Shown here in pieces: positions 20,736-32,514 of a stretch of DNA of 64,000 nucleotides. How positions within the stretch are numbered: the stretch's first letter is position 1; each line of letters begins with the position of its first letter. The notes below the pieces were generated by a model. That model did not search any database, was not told the DNA's origin, and saw only the letters and a program-made list of their open reading frames with translations. A program made the position numbers and the translations under genes. This stretch comes from Umbelopsis ramanniana AG. Taxonomy: Eukaryota; Mucoromycota; Umbelopsidomycetes; Umbelopsidales; Umbelopsidaceae. The stretch covers positions 124,001 to 188,000 of the forward strand of contig NW_026252109.1 in assembly GCF_025399195.1 (NCBI RefSeq), in the 5' to 3' direction.

Positions 20736-22221
20736 TTATGGCCAAGACAGATCTTCACCAGGATTACCCAAAATCGGCATACTAGAGTACCTATGGAAGT
20801 TATTGATGGATTCTTCGTCGTTGGACCAGTCAAAGTTGACCAAAGAAGAAAAGGGCTGTTGGTCATCTTCCTCTTCCTCTTCAATCATGTGTATCTTGTT
20901 GGATAGTTCAATGTTCAGGGCAGCCAATTGCAAAATCTGAGCACGAAGTTGACTCGCTTCACCGGTCAACATATGCTGTCTAAGTTGGGTGGCTTGAGCA
21001 TTTTCCGTGAAATCGCCACAACGAAGCCAGCCGTCGGGACCCATATCCATGAAAAAATGAGGCACATCCGTTATATCGATGACAATTTCAGCTGCACCGG
21101 GGGTAACTTGTGAGATCTGATAGTCGATACTGGAAATACTATCAAAGGAAATATCCATTTTGAAATGGTATTCTTCGGTCCGAATATGCCAGGAGAACAG
21201 CCTTTCCGTCATATTATATTGGAGTTGTAAGTCATCTTTTTTGAAGCAAATACGATGCCATGATCCAACCGTAATGGTATTGGCCAAGAGATAACCATCG
21301 GTAGTGAAGTCAGAGGTGGAAGAAGGTTCCATGCTACTGCTGCCGGCCGTATCTGGGTCTAAGCAGAAAATTTTAAAGTTTAAACATGGCCATTCTAAAT
21401 TTTGCCCACGCCGAGCCCTTCCACTTACCATAGCGTCGACCACTCTCATCGGTCATATCGGACGTAGGCGAAGAAGAAAATTGCGAACCATGTCGATAGG
21501 TTTGAGGTGGTAAAGAAAACGATTGTTTAGGCTTGGAGATGGGTAGGAGATAAGACGTGGGTGTGGGCGGGGGGTGATATAAAGGCTGTTGACTTTGCAT
21601 CATGTCCGAAAAAGCCAGCGAAGCCATGCCATCCGTCAATTGTTGATCAGGTTGCGGCGGCTGCTGATACAATGGCCTTGGGTATGGGCGATAACTGTGG
21701 TGAGGAGGTGCAGTGGGAGGTGGTGCCATGGGATAATAGGGATAATTCCAGTGCGGAGGTAAAGCATGTGCAGCTGGTGAATAAACAACCGGTGGCGGCA
21801 TGTCCTTTGCCATATCATAACTCCACGCACGATGGAAAGGCATTCGAGCGGCTACTGAGCGAGGGGGTTGTACGTTGGGCTGGGCCATAGGCTTGTCCAC
21901 CGGTCGCTTATTGGAAGGTGGCAAACTACATGATGCTTTCTTGGCGGAAACCTGTTGTTCCTCCTTCATTTTGGCTCTCTTTTTCAGCAGTTTCACCTTG
22001 GCGCGTCGGTTCTGAAACCAGATCTGGATGCTCCGCTCCGACATACCTAGGTCGTCTGATAACTGTTTTCGAAGCTTACTATCTGGAGATGGTCTCTCCG
22101 TGAAGGTTTCTTCCAAAACCCGTAGCTGATTGAGCGTAGTTCGAGTCCGTTTGCGAGTGCCGATTCTAGCGTCGTCATTTGAGAACTGTTCTGGCGACGG
22201 GGATGGTCGATGATTATCCAT
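20736..22221 (-). CDS. Homeodomain transcription factor
   Basis: Exons complement(20736..21358, 21429..22221) encode 471 aa. The homeodomain lies at about residues 21-80: RKRTRTTLNQLRVLEETF opens helix 1 and SIQIWFQNRRAKVKLLKKR is the recognition helix with the invariant WFxNRR. A Pro/Tyr/His-rich disordered segment follows. A second folded region (about residues 285-400) contains SWHRICFKKDDLQLQYNM and HFFMDMGPDGWLRCGDFT, and the tail is acidic. Fungal homeobox regulators of the Yox1/Pah1 kind combine a homeodomain with such a C-terminal domain; the exact orthologue is uncertain. The ATG at 22221 (MDNHRPSPSP) precedes the domain closely. An in-frame hydrophobic upstream extension is judged leader. 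Confidence 0.88.
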
Positions 22222-22680
22222 GGGCCAGGCGATGAAGAGACAGGAAAGGGATAAAGAATTGAAGAATGAATGGGAAGAGCAGGAAGGGAAAGAGAAAGAA
22301 AAGAAAGGGTTTCCTTTTGCTTTTATAAATTCACCCAAAGGAAGCCTTGATATTTAAAAAAGAAAAAAACCTTGCTTCGCAGAGGGAAACTTTGATCAAA
22401 ATGGATTTAGCTTCTTTCTTTTGGGATCTTATCTCCGCCACGGCCTTCTGTTCAATTTGGTCAACATCACCCACACCAGAAATTTTTTTTTTTCTATTTT
22501 TTGGTTTCTCTGGAGGAGGTCAACAAACGGGTTTATTGGAGGAAGGCAAAAAGTGTACACCGGTTTAGCAAAAGGAATGAACGAAGCAAAAGGAAAAGTT
22601 CTATCATACACACACGTACATCTTCTCACGTATGAAAAAAAGAGAGAAAAAAAAAAAAGAGCTGGGCTGGGGGCAACCAA
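22222..22680. other. Intergenic between homeodomain gene and the next minus-strand gene
   Basis: 459 bases of purine- and A-rich sequence. It should contain the homeodomain gene's promoter and the 3' UTR of the gene ending at 22681. No conserved site stands out. Confidence 0.5.
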
Positions 22681-25023
22681 TCATGTGTGACTTGCAGGCA
22701 GTCTATGAAGGAGATCTCGAAAACCAGCTTCATCCCAAAATATGCCAATGACATAGTATACAAAATCACACGCCTGTGTAATCATTCTGACCGCTACCGA
22801 GGCTCTACCAAAGGCCTTGGCTTTACGTAGTAATCGATCTCCAGTGTACCAAGGCTTCTTCAAAGTCCGGTGTAAAGTCACTGGAGGAGCAGGCTGAGGA
22901 GGCGAACGTGGTGGTGGTGGTGTAGGTCGGCTTTTAAGTCCCGACGACACACGATTGGTACTGGTGGGACAGGCCGTCAATGTGACAGGGCTGTCCTGCA
23001 CCGGAATGCCCAGGACAGTCTCTATTTCGACTTGCAAAGGAGAGGAGGGATCTTCTTGGAAGCATGGCGAAAGAACTTCTAGCATATATTGACCTTGACC
23101 TAGCTCCGCCATATCCAATATGTGCTCTGGACGGCCTTGGGTTAAGCCTACGGTTTTGAGCTTCACACCAGAGGGTCCAAAGGAGGATGGGCGGCCGAAT
23201 TTGTCAAAAACTTCCACTACGAAAAGGTGGGTTTTGGAATTGGCTTCCAGCGTTGACCACATTGGATGGAGCTTGGCCATAGCGGGGGGTCCGACGGTGG
23301 TAGTTGAATTTGACAGGTGGAGCGTGCTCGTCGTACTACCTTGAAACAAACAAAATACCACAACAAATGGGATAAAGATACCCATGATCCAACGGATGAG
23401 GTTAATCTTCATGCTGGAAAGGTGAAGGCTCGCTTTGCTGTCACTAGGTGAGGTTGTTTCCATGGATTTTCGCTTGGCCCGTATGATGTCACGCACCGTT
23501 TCTCGCTTTACGGCCATTTCTCTGGATTTCTTCAGAGCTTCGTACACGGCCTTTTTATCAACCGAAGCAAATTGTTCGACAGTAAGAATCTGCCAAGGGG
23601 CAGGCATTAAGCTTGACGTTTCCCAATCTTCTTTATGGGTGTTATCGGGACTGCCACGCTGTCGTCGATGAAAAGACGGTCGACCAATTTCCAAATTAAG
23701 TACGTCAAGGCATTGAATACGATATTCAGCAAACATATTGGATAGATACGTTCGATTCTCCATCATCACTTGATTATAATCTGCATTACTGTGGTGAGAA
23801 TCATGCCATCGATGGTGTCGACCATTGGTTCGAATAGGTGAAGTGCGTCGTCGGCTGGAACCTCCTGTGGAGCCCGATGAAACAGAAATAGGGGTATCGT
23901 GGTTTGGTTCATCCCGATGAATGCTAATATCACCACCTACAGGTTTTCGTCGCTTGGTGGTTATTAAGGAGGATAAGATGGGAAGCACAGGGATACCAAG
24001 TTGCCGCAGTTTCCAAAGGAGAATCATGTCATCTTCAATCTCGTTTTGACGTTCCTCGTCATTTTCAAGGCCACTGTAAAAGTATACAATGAGATCCACA
24101 CCATCCGGGGTAGGATCAGGATATATGTAGCCTTCGAAACGATGAGAGCGACGTTGGGACGATGTCTCAGTAGAGTCATGCAATTGTTCGGTGTCCATGT
24201 GCTGTATCACATAGTCATAGATAGTGTCTGTCGAAGCATTTTTGAATTCTCGCTCGCTACTCCTGGTAAAATCGGCTTCAATGATAGCCAGTCCATTATC
24301 TTCGTAGGTTTCGATAGGCTCATCTACTGAGTCGTTATCATCGTCAGCGGCAAAACGTGCGGTGGTGGATAATGGCAGGACATTGTGTTTTCTTTCTTTG
24401 AAGAGACTGGGATCAGTATGAAGAGTCGAGCCAGAAAAGACTCGTTGATCAGTGGCGGACACATCGTCTTGCGTCTTTAGGTCATACTTTGCGTCTGGTG
24501 GGCGTTGTAAAAAAATTTCCGCTAGGCCTTCTGAGAGCTTTCTCAATATATTGGATTTGTCATTTTCACTGGCGCTGCCCATGTAAAGGACTCGAATAAT
24601 GGTAGGGGCGGGAGAAAGTGATGTGGCTTTGGAGGTGCTGGTCAAGGTCACTGAATCAGGTAGTAGTAAGCTACTGCTGTCAGATGCTTCGCTTTCACTT
24701 TCGTCATCTAACATAGGGAAATGCGTTCCGATAGCGTGGAGTGTCGGCGTGCCCTGATCGCTCATAAGTTGCAAAAGTGCGTCAGGGTCAACGTCAGGGT
24801 TGTCTGACAGTTCCAGTGAGGGGTCATGTGTATCGGTATCTGATGCCACCGATGACTCGTCACTGTCGTCCAATGTAGAATGTCGAGACGGTAATAAAGC
24901 GTCTTGGAGACCATCGTCGGCTAGTAGGTCGTATTCGTCTGTGGTTGTATTGCTTATAGAACTCAGCTGTCTTTCAACTGGTTGTAGTGATCGGCTGCGG
25001 TTTGGCCTCGTGCGGCCTGTCAT
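22681..25023 (-). CDS. Large single-pass membrane protein with GTPase-like N-terminus and filamin-like C-terminal domain
   Basis: Single exon, 780 aa. I do not know the family. Residues 1-135 are Ser/Asp/Thr-rich and disordered. From about 141, TIIRVLYMGSASENDKSN looks like the first strand and a relaxed P-loop of a small-GTPase fold. Later blocks (LAIIEADF, DGVDLIVYFYSGLEN, LGIPVLPILS) resemble further core strands, but no NKxD motif is visible. After a His/Arg/Ser linker a basic region precedes one membrane segment near residues 542-560 (IMGIFIPFVVVFCLF). Beyond it lies an immunoglobulin-like filamin-type stretch (VEVFDKFGRPSSFGPSGVKL), a Pro-rich run and a final helical tail. Start is the ATG at 25023; upstream in-frame codons lack ATG. 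Confidence 0.7.
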   Translation of the reverse strand: MTGRTRPNRSRSLQPVERQLSSISNTTTDEYDLLADDGLQDALLPSRHSTLDDSDESSVASDTDTHDPSLELSDNPDVDPDALLQLMSDQGTPTLHAIGTHFPMLDDESESEASDSSSLLLPDSVTLTSTSKATSLSPAPTIIRVLYMGSASENDKSNILRKLSEGLAEIFLQRPPDAKYDLKTQDDVSATDQRVFSGSTLHTDPSLFKERKHNVLPLSTTARFAADDDNDSVDEPIETYEDNGLAIIEADFTRSSEREFKNASTDTIYDYVIQHMDTEQLHDSTETSSQRRSHRFEGYIYPDPTPDGVDLIVYFYSGLENDEERQNEIEDDMILLWKLRQLGIPVLPILSSLITTKRRKPVGGDISIHRDEPNHDTPISVSSGSTGGSSRRRTSPIRTNGRHHRWHDSHHSNADYNQVMMENRTYLSNMFAEYRIQCLDVLNLEIGRPSFHRRQRGSPDNTHKEDWETSSLMPAPWQILTVEQFASVDKKAVYEALKKSREMAVKRETVRDIIRAKRKSMETTSPSDSKASLHLSSMKINLIRWIMGIFIPFVVVFCLFQGSTTSTLHLSNSTTTVGPPAMAKLHPMWSTLEANSKTHLFVVEVFDKFGRPSSFGPSGVKLKTVGLTQGRPEHILDMAELGQGQYMLEVLSPCFQEDPSSPLQVEIETVLGIPVQDSPVTLTACPTSTNRVSSGLKSRPTPPPPRSPPQPAPPVTLHRTLKKPWYTGDRLLRKAKAFGRASVAVRMITQACDFVYYVIGIFWDEAGFRDLLHRLPASHT

Positions 25024-26166
25024 TTTTCTGTGGTTGGTAATGGACTGCGTTTGTTTAAAATAGGGGAGATCTGACAAAAAGAAGCTCAGGTCAGATGGTT
25101 TTAAATTAAGGTGGACAAAGCGGGTTTTGGAAATAAAATGCAGAGAAGTAGAAGTGGAAAAACTTCAAAAACGCAGAGGCCGCTATTTTATAACATTCTT
25201 GGCTGATACCACTGCTGCTGTGCTGACATGTCAAAGCTCGAAAGTGTGCTTGTCCAGCCGCCCCCTTGGTCACCTCCTGATCACTGCCGCAGGCTGCTTT
25301 CATCATGATTTTCTTCATAGTCTTCTTCTCTCCATTTTCCCCAATTAAAACCACTTGTACTTACATAATAGTGCTGTCAACTTCAGGTTTCGGTGTAGTT
25401 AGAAAAGGCTGTTGGATACAGTCAATAAAACGGAGGTTGAAAAAAAAAGAAACAGTCGAAAAGGTCGTGCGTTACATGAAAACAGTGGCGATCCAGTTCA
25501 AAAACGTAGAGAAGAACGGTTGGTCAATAAGTAGTAGTATGTATATGAAAGAAAAAAGGGGTTTCGTTAGTCATCTTATCATGATAGGGAGGGTTGGCAA
25601 GAGGTTTGGATAGGCATAAAGTGCCGTACCTGGCGGAAAGATAGACGGAAGGAGTTGAAAAGGTGATAGATAGAACGGAGTGACGCTGATTCTGAACAAT
25701 TGAGATTAGACGATGGAATATATGACGATTCTTTTGCGTTTTCGTAAAGTATATGAAGCGTACCAAGACTTTTACGAAGATGGATTGAAAAATGAAGGGC
25801 AAAAAACGAAAAGACCATTTGGGTCAGCGATATTTCTATGTGTCACGAGGCATAACCCTAACCCTGGGTGTGTCGTCACTGGTGCATAGCCCGTCTGCGA
25901 CATTCTGTATATTTTAGTGGAACACGTTGGGGGATCAGAGCGAAAGAGAGGGGGTTTGGTGAAATGGGTTAACTTTATTCATACAAAAAGCAGTATGATT
26001 TCGAGATGCAGGGTGTAGTGGATGTTGATGGCTCCATAAAAAGTCCGATAAAAGACGAGTATATTACAACGATGACAGCAAAATGGGAGAGAAGGGAAGA
26101 CTGACAATAAGTAGCTTGGCGCAGCCGACCATGTTAAACAATGTATCCTCGCCAAACAATTTTTTT
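25024..26166. other. Intergenic between the membrane-protein gene and IMP3
   Basis: 1.1 kb with no coding region I can support. It should hold the promoter of the membrane-protein gene and the IMP3 3' UTR. A short telomere-like tract lies at 25853-25865. Confidence 0.5.
25853..25865. repeat. Two-unit telomere-like tract (TAACCCTAACCCT)
   Basis: Two TTAGGG units on the complementary strand. This could be a telobox-type regulatory site, a short interstitial telomeric insertion, or chance. Confidence 0.4.
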
Positions 26167-26899
26167 TTACAACAAGTCGAAATCGTCCAACTAGATTCGC
26201 AACCGTATTTAGTATGAGTCCATTCCCACCTTTTCGCCCAGTTCCATATTCTTACCTTGTCGTTGTACTTGAGGATCTTTCTCTTGATCTTGGAGGTATC
26301 GACCCATGTCACAAAATCTTCCAGATTTCTTGTAACGAGAAATGCAGGGTCTGTGATCGTCTCGGGACCGACACGAACATGCCCCTGTTCCACAAAAGTG
26401 ACCGCCTCCTTGACAGTTTCTGACATTTTCAGTCGGCACATGACGATAGGAAGCCTTCGTCTACAAAAAGCTGATACAGTGACTTTGTTGCAGTCCGAGA
26501 ACTTGGCTGTGGAAGTGATAATGGCCATGGAATACAATTTGTCTAACAGTGCCTTTTCTTTATGTGCTCGAAATGGGTCTCGTGGGTCGAGCAGCGATAT
26601 CCGATTGGCGAGTTGTTTGATGTTACCTGCCAACTTGTTATACCTAGAGGAAAACAGTAGAGTTATTAGTTTGAGCATTTCTTTTTCTTAACAGAACAGT
26701 ATGATTGCAAAGTATTTTGCTCTATATGGGATGGCGACATGTTGAATTATCAAACGGTAACGTACTTGTGATAATCTTCTCGTTTTTGAAGGTGATAACG
26801 TCGAATGATCTTGATCTCTCTTACGTCGTCATCTTTCTTCCATTGCAAGAAGTCGACCTTCTTCAACAACTTCTTTTCGTGATGCTTGAGCTGTCTCAT
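26167..26899 (-). CDS. IMP3: U3 snoRNP protein Imp3
   Basis: Exons complement(26167..26190, 26256..26643, 26766..26899) encode 181 aa, matching the family's usual ~183. The start [20 protein letters not shown] and the S4 RNA-binding region ([20 protein letters not shown], then [18 protein letters not shown]) are diagnostic. The last 24-nt exon encodes the conserved acidic ending LDDFDLL. Imp3 binds U3 snoRNA with Mpp10 and Imp4 and helps pair U3 with pre-18S rRNA in the small-subunit processome. Without the final splice the frame would run into an unrelated tail, which supports the intron at 26255-26191 with its CTAAA branch and TAG acceptor. Confidence 0.95.
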
Positions 26900-27433
26900 G
26901 ACTTTGTACTGATCAATGAATCACAAATGTTAATAGCCAGAAAAAAAAAATCTCAACCAAAAAAATGTGACTGTGATCTTCCAAGAAAAGTCCTGTAGCG
27001 ACGACGGAATCCACCCATTAGGTCAAACGACGAGCCAGTCTCAAATACTTCAGTACGCAACTAATAATCATGCGAACAAAAGTCTATGCTGATAGAAGAA
27101 ACTAGTCGAAGTATCGAATTTTTGAAATGTATTGCTAAACTACGTCTTGTAGTTTTGATCGTCCTTGTGTCTCAAAGACGAGGATCAAATGGAGCTGAAG
27201 AAGAGACTTCGTATGATATAACATTGTGTTATACACTACTTTGTAATAACCAACAATTTCATATGGGCGCATGCTAGCTAAGCTCATATCTGAGAGTCTA
27301 TACTGTCTTCAATGGGTTCCATGTTCTATCAAGCCTGTGGGCTCTTACAAAACATTTTGACAGCCAGCGGTGATCAAAAAGATCGTTTCGTCGTCTAGCA
27401 TTACACTCAACTCGAAACCAATCGCAATCGCTC
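26900..27433. other. Divergent promoter region, IMP3 and SET-domain gene
   Basis: 534 bases between two divergently transcribed genes. No clear TATA box or gene seen. Confidence 0.5.
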
Positions 27434-29598
27434 ATGTCTATGGCAGATCCACAGCTACCAATAGCCAATCGTGACGTAACGCAGCAACATTTGAATGAAT
27501 TTCTCGCATGGCTGAAAGAAAACGGTGCCATTTTGGAAGGACTATCGTTTGGTGCCGGTATGTAGCAGCATTGCAGTAATCGCGTATTGAACTGAATGCA
27601 CGCACCAACTCACTCGTTTTATAACATTTTCGACCTCTTGACACTGTAGACAAGAGCGGTATGAATGGTGTGATATTGACCAAGGACTTTGAAAACGATC
27701 AGACCTACGCTACTATACCATTTAAGCTTATGATTACGGAGCCTCTTGTCCGCCAGCGGTATCCGCAACTGAACGGCCTGTCGTCTAGGGCAGTTATGAG
27801 CTTGTTTTTGTCAAACGAATGGCAAAAGGGTGCAGAATCGTTTTGGATGCCATATCTATCTGCTATTCCTAATCGTATTATGACTTCCATGATGTTTGAC
27901 GAGCAAGATCTCCAGATCTTGCAAGGAACCAATCTTCAGCTTGGAACCATTAGTCGACGAAATTTCTTGTATTCCGAATACGAAAAGATTGTTGAAATCC
28001 TGCCAGAGCCAGAGAGGAAAGGGTTTACTTGGTAAGCCATGTTTATATTTGCTCACCAACCCTGCCTCCGCTTAATTTCCCCTCGGGTCACGTCAACTCA
28101 TCTTATACTACTGTAGGGAGGTTTGTTTGTGGGGATACACGGCTATATCGTCCCGAGCATTTCCGTATAGATTAATTGATGGCAAGGCTGAAGGAGAGAT
28201 GATGGTTCCACTAGCTGATTCGTTTAATCATGATCCTAATGTCAAGGTCACTTGGAGTGGCAAAGGCACACCAGAGTCCGGTGCACTCGATCTTATCACC
28301 CGAGAGCCACTAAAGTCCGGAAATCAATTGTTCACCACATATGGACCTAAATCTAATGAAGAGCGTGAGTTATCAATTTTGTTTATCTTTTTGTTTGTGC
28401 GTACCTGTGACCACACTGTGCCCGATTTTGACAACGCTTCATCCTTTTAGTCCTCCTAGGATATGGTTTCTGTATTAAAGATAATCCATATGACTATGTG
28501 GTGCTGAAACCCAACTTTAGTCAAGACCCTGATGCGGATATCAAACAGCAAATTCTCCAGGACTGTAATTTATTATCTCAGACCGACAAAGACAGAGAGC
28601 TTGTTTATTTCGTCACAAAGGACAACATCCCGGAAGATCTTTTGGCTGTATTTCGGGTACTTGTCATGAACAGTACTGAAACAGAGAACTACATGTCCGC
28701 CGATCGACGAGAGCTTTTGGATTTTGTTGGTTATCGAAACGAATTCGCTATGCTCAATACCTTGGCTACGCTACTGAATTACAAAATGCAGAGTTTGCTT
28801 GGAACTGAACCCAATCTACCGGAACCCCAACCTTGGCAGCAGGATGCTTTAGAATATAGAGCAGGTAAAGGGCGACTGTGCAATACAAAATTTGATATGT
28901 CTGCTAATTTTCTTGTCATTGCGCAGGTCAAGTGAGAGTCACAACTGCAGCCAAAGCATCCGTAGCACACACCCAAAAGCAGCTGATGGTACGCATGCAG
29001 TCAAACTTTAGACGAGGTCAAATTGCCAAAATCTGGCCATTCTTAGGTATCCTCAACCCAGACGATAGCGAAATACTTTCCAAAAGCTATAAGGATCAAG
29101 TAGAGACCGCGGAAAAGCTCGAGAACAATGTTTTATTGACCGTGGAAGAGGCTTTCCGGTTGGACGAAGATTTCGCCACTGCCTTGCAGGAAGGATACCC
29201 ACGCGAATCAATAGACCCATCAGATGAAGAGGCTCCGGATTTTGAAGGTATTTATATGATGCTTGTGCTGATCCGCGAACGGTCCAAGGCGCAAAGCAAA
29301 TGGAGAAGATTTTTGAACCAAATCCCCTCGGAGATGTAAGTGTATTGGTGCATAAATCAATCCCTAAACACCAACTAAAAATGTAACCAACACTATTCGC
29401 AGAGCTGAAGACGATCAACAAGATGAATACATACTTAACATACATACTAGTATTATACAGCAAACGCTAATGCCTTCGTACCCTGCCATCTTCGACCCTA
29501 GTGTTTTCACGTATCAGGCTCTACTATGGGCGGATCTTGTATGTCAGGTGCATTCAGTCCACACTGAAAATGACACTGTTACCATTGTTCCAATGTAA
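27434..29598 (+). CDS. SET-domain protein-lysine methyltransferase (SETD6/RKM/Rubisco-LSMT class)
   Basis: Six exons: join(27434..27557, 27650..28031, 28117..28364, 28451..28864, 28927..29335, 29403..29598), 590 aa. The split SET domain begins near residue 20 and includes an inserted iSET helical region. It has the cofactor-binding motif LADSFNHDP and the catalytic-Tyr motif TTYGPKSNEELLLGYGF, which spans an exon join. The C-terminal half matches the Rubisco-LSMT substrate-binding helical domain. Relatives in yeast (Rkm1-4) methylate ribosomal or elongation-factor lysines, and human SETD6 and SETD3 act on RelA and actin, so the substrate cannot be told here. A second in-frame ATG at 27440 is an equally possible start. 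All joins keep phase. Confidence 0.9.
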
Positions 29599-30191
29599 AA
29601 ATAAAATAAAATAGACATATAATTGAGATCAGATCAGGGCAGGTCATTTACGCATTAATTACGAGTCAGACGCGCATTTATCATTTTTATTTTTTTATTT
29701 TAGTGTCCTTGACGACTGTGTTGTAAATCATCAGGTTATCTTGTACTGTACGATGTGTGTGGGGGATTGATGCTATGTTGCGTTCATTGTCGACATTTAT
29801 AAATCCTTAGTAGCGTCTACATGCGATGTGAGAAGGCAGGCTAAACAAAAATTTCGAGAGGAGAAATGATGGTGAAGGGATGAGCAGGTGAAGTGCGGGA
29901 ATAATACAAAGTAAGAAAGGTCGGCAAGAGTTGAAACAAAAAAAGTACAAATGTATACATAAATACGAAACAGTATGTGATGGTATCGAAAAATTGTACG
30001 CTGAAAATCAAAAGGGAAACATGAAATATAAACTAAAAGGCGAAGATGAATAGGAAGAACAAGTGACCATAAATACAACAGGAAAACAATAAACAACAAT
30101 CAAGTGTAGTGTTTTTTTTTGTTGAAATCAATGTTGTTGCCCATAGATTGGCATACAATACACCATTTCAGTTGTCCAGGTAATAATTTGA
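29599..30191. other. Convergent 3' region
   Basis: 593 bases between the SET gene stop and the kinase gene stop. It contains AATAAAATAAAATAG just after the SET stop (probable polyadenylation signal) and A/T-rich sequence. No gene seen. Confidence 0.5.
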
Positions 30192-32514
30192 TTAGAAATT
30201 TCGTTGTCCCAATGGCTGTTCCTGACCTCCCTTGGTATAGTCAACGGGATGTTTGCGTTTGCTCAGTAAAGTAGCTTTGGCCATGTTGAGTTCAAAAGGA
30301 GCGCGCTTGGTTCGATGTTGTGGTTGGTTTTGCGCTTGATTTTGGTATGGGTACTTGTTTATGACAATACCGCCAGCTGTGACACCGGCTTTCCTTTTGG
30401 CCATTTCGGCAGCAATCTTGTTCCTTTGGCTGACTTGAAGTAGATTGTTTTGATCAACATTGGGTGCAATCGTTTTATCCAATTCGTGTCTCAAGTTGGC
30501 CATTGAATACTGAGCATCTTCTGTACTTTGGTCACTTTCTGTCTCATCGGATGAAGATTCAACATACATGTCTTCAAGATCATCCGCTGTGAGAACTGGT
30601 ACATGACGCTGGCCTTGGACTTTGCGTCTTTGCTTTTCGGCATCCATGCGCTGGACAGCGTAAGTAACGTCAAACAATTCCTTCATTGCTCCCACGCCGG
30701 GAGAGAACACATCAGCTCGCTTATTGCCATCGGAGACTCCAGGAATATCGTTAGGTGTATCGATGTTCATAGGTGTTCCTGTTCTTATGTCATGATGGTC
30801 AGAGTAATCGGAATCGAAAGAATCGAATTGCTGATTATGTGCTGGTTGTTGATATTGCTGTTGCTGATGTTGTTGTTGGGCTTGAGCTTGCAGAGGAGTT
30901 GCTCCTTGGACATTGTTTGGTTGCTTGGGTAGAGGATGGAATGGCTCGTTCTTAACCCAAGGATGGTTAAGGAATTCGTCAATGGTATAACGCTTGTTGG
31001 GGTCGACACAAAGCAAATGACTGATGAGGTCTTTAGCAGATGCCGATATAGGATCCCACCAAGGACTAAGGAATGTATAATAACCGCGGGCAACCTTTTC
31101 TGTGAGTAATTGAATGCTCTCGTCATAGAAAGGAGGAAAGCCACAGAGGATCGTGTACAGAACACATCCCAAGGCCCACATATCAACTGATTTTGAATAG
31201 CGCTGATCTCTAACAATTTCTGGTGCCGTATAGCCAACTGTGCCGCAAGGTGTCATTGTTGATTGATCCCAGATGATCTTAGAAAGGCCGAAGTCGGCAA
31301 TCTTGACAAGGCCAATGCCGCCGCCGCCGACATCAGGACGAAATTCGCCTTCGTCTTCTTTCGGTTCATCATCGGGATGTCTTTGAGGTTGATTTTTGCT
31401 AGGAATAATTGGGATGCTATCGAATAAAATATTTTCTGGTTTGATATCTCTGATTAAAGAAGAGAAACTTGTGGTTAGTGATCGCGAGGACTTTTTTAAT
31501 AGGTTATTTGGATCATTGGGTCATGAATTACCTATGAACGACACCGCAGTCCTCATGCATGTGTCGAATGGCTTCAGCAACCTGTTTGATGACGTGCCGA
31601 CTAAGGTCTTCACTGAAGTAGGTCATGCGTACGATGCGATGGAAAAGTTCTCCACCATTGCACAATTCCAAGACGAGGAAATAGTATTCGTCGGATTCTG
31701 AGAAGGAAATGAGTTGTACGACATTTTGATGCTTTACGCTTCTCATGATTTGAATTTCTTTGAGAATATTTGCTCTCTGCTAAATGTTGACCAAACGTCG
31801 GATTACAAATTGATAAATGAAATGATGTTGTTAGCCGTCATCGATCACCAAAATTTTGAGTAGGAAGAAGTAAATATTCCATACCTCGGTAGCTTTAGTT
31901 TTCTTCTTTAGTGCAGGGTGTAGATGAGCTCTATTAACCTAATGATTTTACAAGTGGTGGATGAGATTTGTTAGTATATATAGTTGTCAAATAATAATAA
32001 AAAAATGGCAAGGTTGAAAGGCATTTACCTCTGACTGATCTAATTCAAATTTACGAACGACCTTGACGGCTACTTGTTCTTCAGTAACAGTGTCGTAGGC
32101 CCTATAAACATTGGAAAAGGCACCACTAAAGTTTGAGGTGTTAGAGCCATTACAATTCTCTTATCGCGCTCAGCCAAGCCTCGTTTTCTGTACTTACTCG
32201 CCCATCTTTTCCAAGAGTTGAAATCGTTCTAATCCACGATAAACAGGCATGGTATTCTTTGAAAGATTTTCTTCTTCAACGATTCTAGCTGCTTTTTCTT
32301 GGTTTGTCATGTGCTGATTCTTCGGCACAGTGTCTGAAAGATTCTGCGCTGCATCATCCATGTGCTGCTGATCTGGATGCTTTAGCAAACTGGCATCTGC
32401 TTCTCTTTGCTTTCCAAACTTGTCGGAACTGACGCTTTCGTCTTGTCCTTGAGCACTGGCAGCACCAACGGTGTTCTTTCCATGCTTAATAAGGTTCTTT
32501 ATCTGATCCAACAT
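30192..32514 (-). CDS. CAMK-family protein kinase, Rck2/Srk1 type
   Basis: Five exons: complement(30192..31449, 31532..31779, 31885..31938, 32029..32125, 32198..32514), 657 aa. After a polar ~95-residue N-terminus the kinase domain shows GDGAFSNVY (Gly loop), VAVKVV (ATP Lys), VVHRDIKPEN (catalytic loop), IADFGLSK (Mg binding) and GTVGYTAPEIV (activation segment). The segment STMTPCGTVGY and the block DLISHLLCVDPNKRYTI are characteristic of fission yeast Srk1 and budding yeast Rck1/Rck2. Those kinases are phosphorylated by Hog1/Sty1 MAPK and slow translation or cell cycle under stress. A Gly/Asp-rich insert precedes DFG. The long C-terminus is Gln-rich then basic, suited to MAPK docking. Orthology is inferred from motif similarity. 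Confidence 0.9.
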
